Positions 5,249 to 6,019 of a stretch of DNA of 6,019 nt are shown here, piece by piece (the first letter of the stretch is position 1; every line of letters begins with the position of its first letter). Both the position numbers and the translations under genes were made by a program. The notes beneath the pieces were generated by a model that did no database searches, was not told the DNA's origin, and saw nothing but the letters and a program-made list of their open reading frames with translations. Origin of the DNA: Methanobacteriota archaeon (GTDB lineage: Archaea > Hydrothermarchaeota > Hydrothermarchaeia > Hydrothermarchaeales > SZUA-236); the NCBI GenBank assembly GCA_003695745.1, contig RFHW01000169.1:1-6019 (forward strand), in the 5' to 3' direction.

Positions 5249-5969
5249 CTATGACCTCTGCCGGCCTGCTTCCTCTGAGGGAGAGAAGGCCCTTCTCCAC
5301 CCTCACCTTCACAAGGTCATCCTCCCGTGCGTTCATGGTGTTGCTGAGCAGGGCTGTCTGGGGCTTCACATTGGAGCGGAGGTCATAGTTGAACCTCACC
5401 CGGATATAGGGCCCCTCAACAGCCACCACACGCCCCACAGCATAGTCGCGGGAGTATCTCTTCAGGAAATAGCCGTAGATCACTATCACCCCGATCAGGG
5501 CGATGGCAGTAAAGTGGAAGAAGGGGAAGACCACCTTTACAAAGGGCTTTTTCACCTTCACCGCAGCGATGATGACCACGAGGGCCATGAAGGAGAGGAA
5601 GAGGTCCCGATAGGCAGGGTAATCCTCGAAATCCCTTTTGATCGGGACATAGAGGAGATAGATGATGAGGGAGAGGAGGGCCGCCCCGAAGACGGTATAT
5701 GCCCGGGCGCCTATGGAGCCTGCTATGAAGAGTGTGGAGACTATGAGGAAGAGCCCCGATGCGGCCTGGAGCTTGAAGACGATGTAGTCCCTCACCTCGA
5801 TGCCGCGCCTCTCAAAAAAGGGATAGAGCCTCTCCCCGTCAAACCTCTGAATCCGCTCCACCACCCTGCTAAGGGCCGGCACAGCCTTTATGAGGATATC
5901 AAGGATGAAGAGGTAGGCCCTTTCCAGGAGCCTGAGCGCCCTTTCGCCCACATCTTCAACAGAGACCAT
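5232..5969 (-). CDS. DUF2101-like archaeal membrane protein
   Basis: A 245-residue protein with three parts: an N-terminal amphipathic helical region (1-60) with no membrane segment, four likely membrane helices (about 68-84, 90-109, 122-137, 149-168), and a C-terminal beta-rich soluble domain (about 175-245) with VGRVVAVEGPYIRVRFNYD, LRSNVKPQ and EDDLVKVRVEKG. The architecture and the DLRSNVKPQ-type segment recall the archaeal DUF2101 family, which has no known function; the assignment is from memory. It starts the operon with the OB-fold and TctA-like genes, and its TGA lies inside the OB gene's 5' end. The ATG at 5969 is about 38 nt from a TATA box, and GGTG about 8-9 nt upstream is a likely ribosome binding site. 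It may be a structural partner of the permease, but nothing in the sequence proves that. Confidence 0.68.
   Translation of the reverse strand: MVSVEDVGERALRLLERAYLFILDILIKAVPALSRVVERIQRFDGERLYPFFERRGIEVRDYIVFKLQAASGLFLIVSTLFIAGSIGARAYTVFGAALLSLIIYLLYVPIKRDFEDYPAYRDLFLSFMALVVIIAAVKVKKPFVKVVFPFFHFTAIALIGVIVIYGYFLKRYSRDYAVGRVVAVEGPYIRVRFNYDLRSNVKPQTALLSNTMNAREDDLVKVRVEKGLLSLRGSRPAEVIGVEWV
5254..5259 (-). promoter_or_regulatory. ribosome binding site deciding the GTG start of the OB-fold gene
   Basis: On the minus strand AGAGGT (5259-5254) sits 5 nt before the GTG at 5248, inside the end of the DUF2101-like coding region. The alternative ATG at 5230 has only a GGG within the useful distance, so this site favours the GTG start. 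Confidence 0.45.
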
Positions 5970-6003
5970 TGGCCAACACCACAGTCACATGTGCATGGAT
6001 GAG

Positions 6004-6011
6004 TATATAAT
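6004..6011 (-). promoter_or_regulatory. TATA box of the DUF2101-OB-TctA operon
   Basis: The minus strand reads CCATTATATACTC with the TATA core at 6011-6004, preceded by an A-rich BRE-like stretch (GAAAACC). Its centre is about 38 nt before the ATG at 5969, giving a start site near 5982 and a leader of about 13 nt that contains GTGGTG, a plausible Shine-Dalgarno. This supports 5969 as the start and marks the operon as beginning here. Confidence 0.6.
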
Positions 6012-6019
6012 GGTTTTCA

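Noticed and set aside
5986..5993. 8-bp palindrome CACATGTG between the TATA box and start site of the DUF2101 operon
   Set aside because: The position suits an operator, but 8-bp palindromes are common, it does not extend, and no second copy was noticed at the other promoters.
5109..6002. 297-codon open frame on the + strand across the DUF2101-like and OB genes
   Set aside because: It is antisense to two genes with clear membrane and OB features; its product is rich in His, Glu and Gly with no domain pattern, and the long frame follows from the codon bias of the minus-strand genes.

Overview
The window looks archaeal, probably from a euryarchaeal, methanogen-like lineage. The upstream regions carry archaeal promoters: A/T-rich TATA boxes about 28-38 nt before start codons, one with a CGAAA BRE-like element. 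There are no bacterial -35/-10 pairs. The gene content fits: a C-terminal fragment resembling archaeal D-aminoacyl-tRNA deacylase, a DUF362 protein, a histone-deacetylase-family hydrolase, a dolichol-phosphate-mannose-synthase-like glycosyltransferase, an archaeal TctA-like permease and a DUF2101-like membrane protein. Base composition is moderately high GC with frequent AGG, GAG and ATA codons. The species cannot be named from the sequence.

Layout, left to right. Positions 1-191 hold the 3' end of a + strand gene. It converges on a minus-strand response regulator (305-931). A divergent intergenic region (932-1157) separates the regulator from a + strand DUF362 gene (1158-1964) and is the most structured non-coding DNA here: a minus-strand promoter for the regulator, two + strand TATA boxes, a near-perfect 14-bp inverted repeat and a possible 19-codon leader ORF. 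DUF362 converges on the minus-strand HDAC-family gene, and their stop codons overlap in the 4-nt string CTAA.

The rest is minus strand and appears to form two operons. Operon A, transcribed first from the right edge, is DUF2101-like membrane protein (5232-5969), then a membrane-anchored OB-fold protein (4871-5248), then a TctA-like permease (3678-4877), joined by overlaps of 17 and 7 nt. Operon B is a GT2 glycosyltransferase (2956-3615), then the HDAC-family hydrolase (1961-2959), joined by an ATGA overlap, with its own TATA box in the 62-nt gap after the permease.

Functionally, operon A looks like a membrane module of unknown role made of a permease and two proteins with small beta-rich domains next to the membrane. 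Operon B pairs a cytosolic glycosyltransferase with a zinc-dependent deacetylase-fold enzyme. The response regulator has no DNA-binding domain and no kinase beside it. There are no rRNAs, tRNAs, CRISPR arrays or mobile elements that I can see. No previously undescribed system is proven; the best candidates are the leader region before DUF362, the DUF2101/OB/TctA module and the GT2-HDAC pair.
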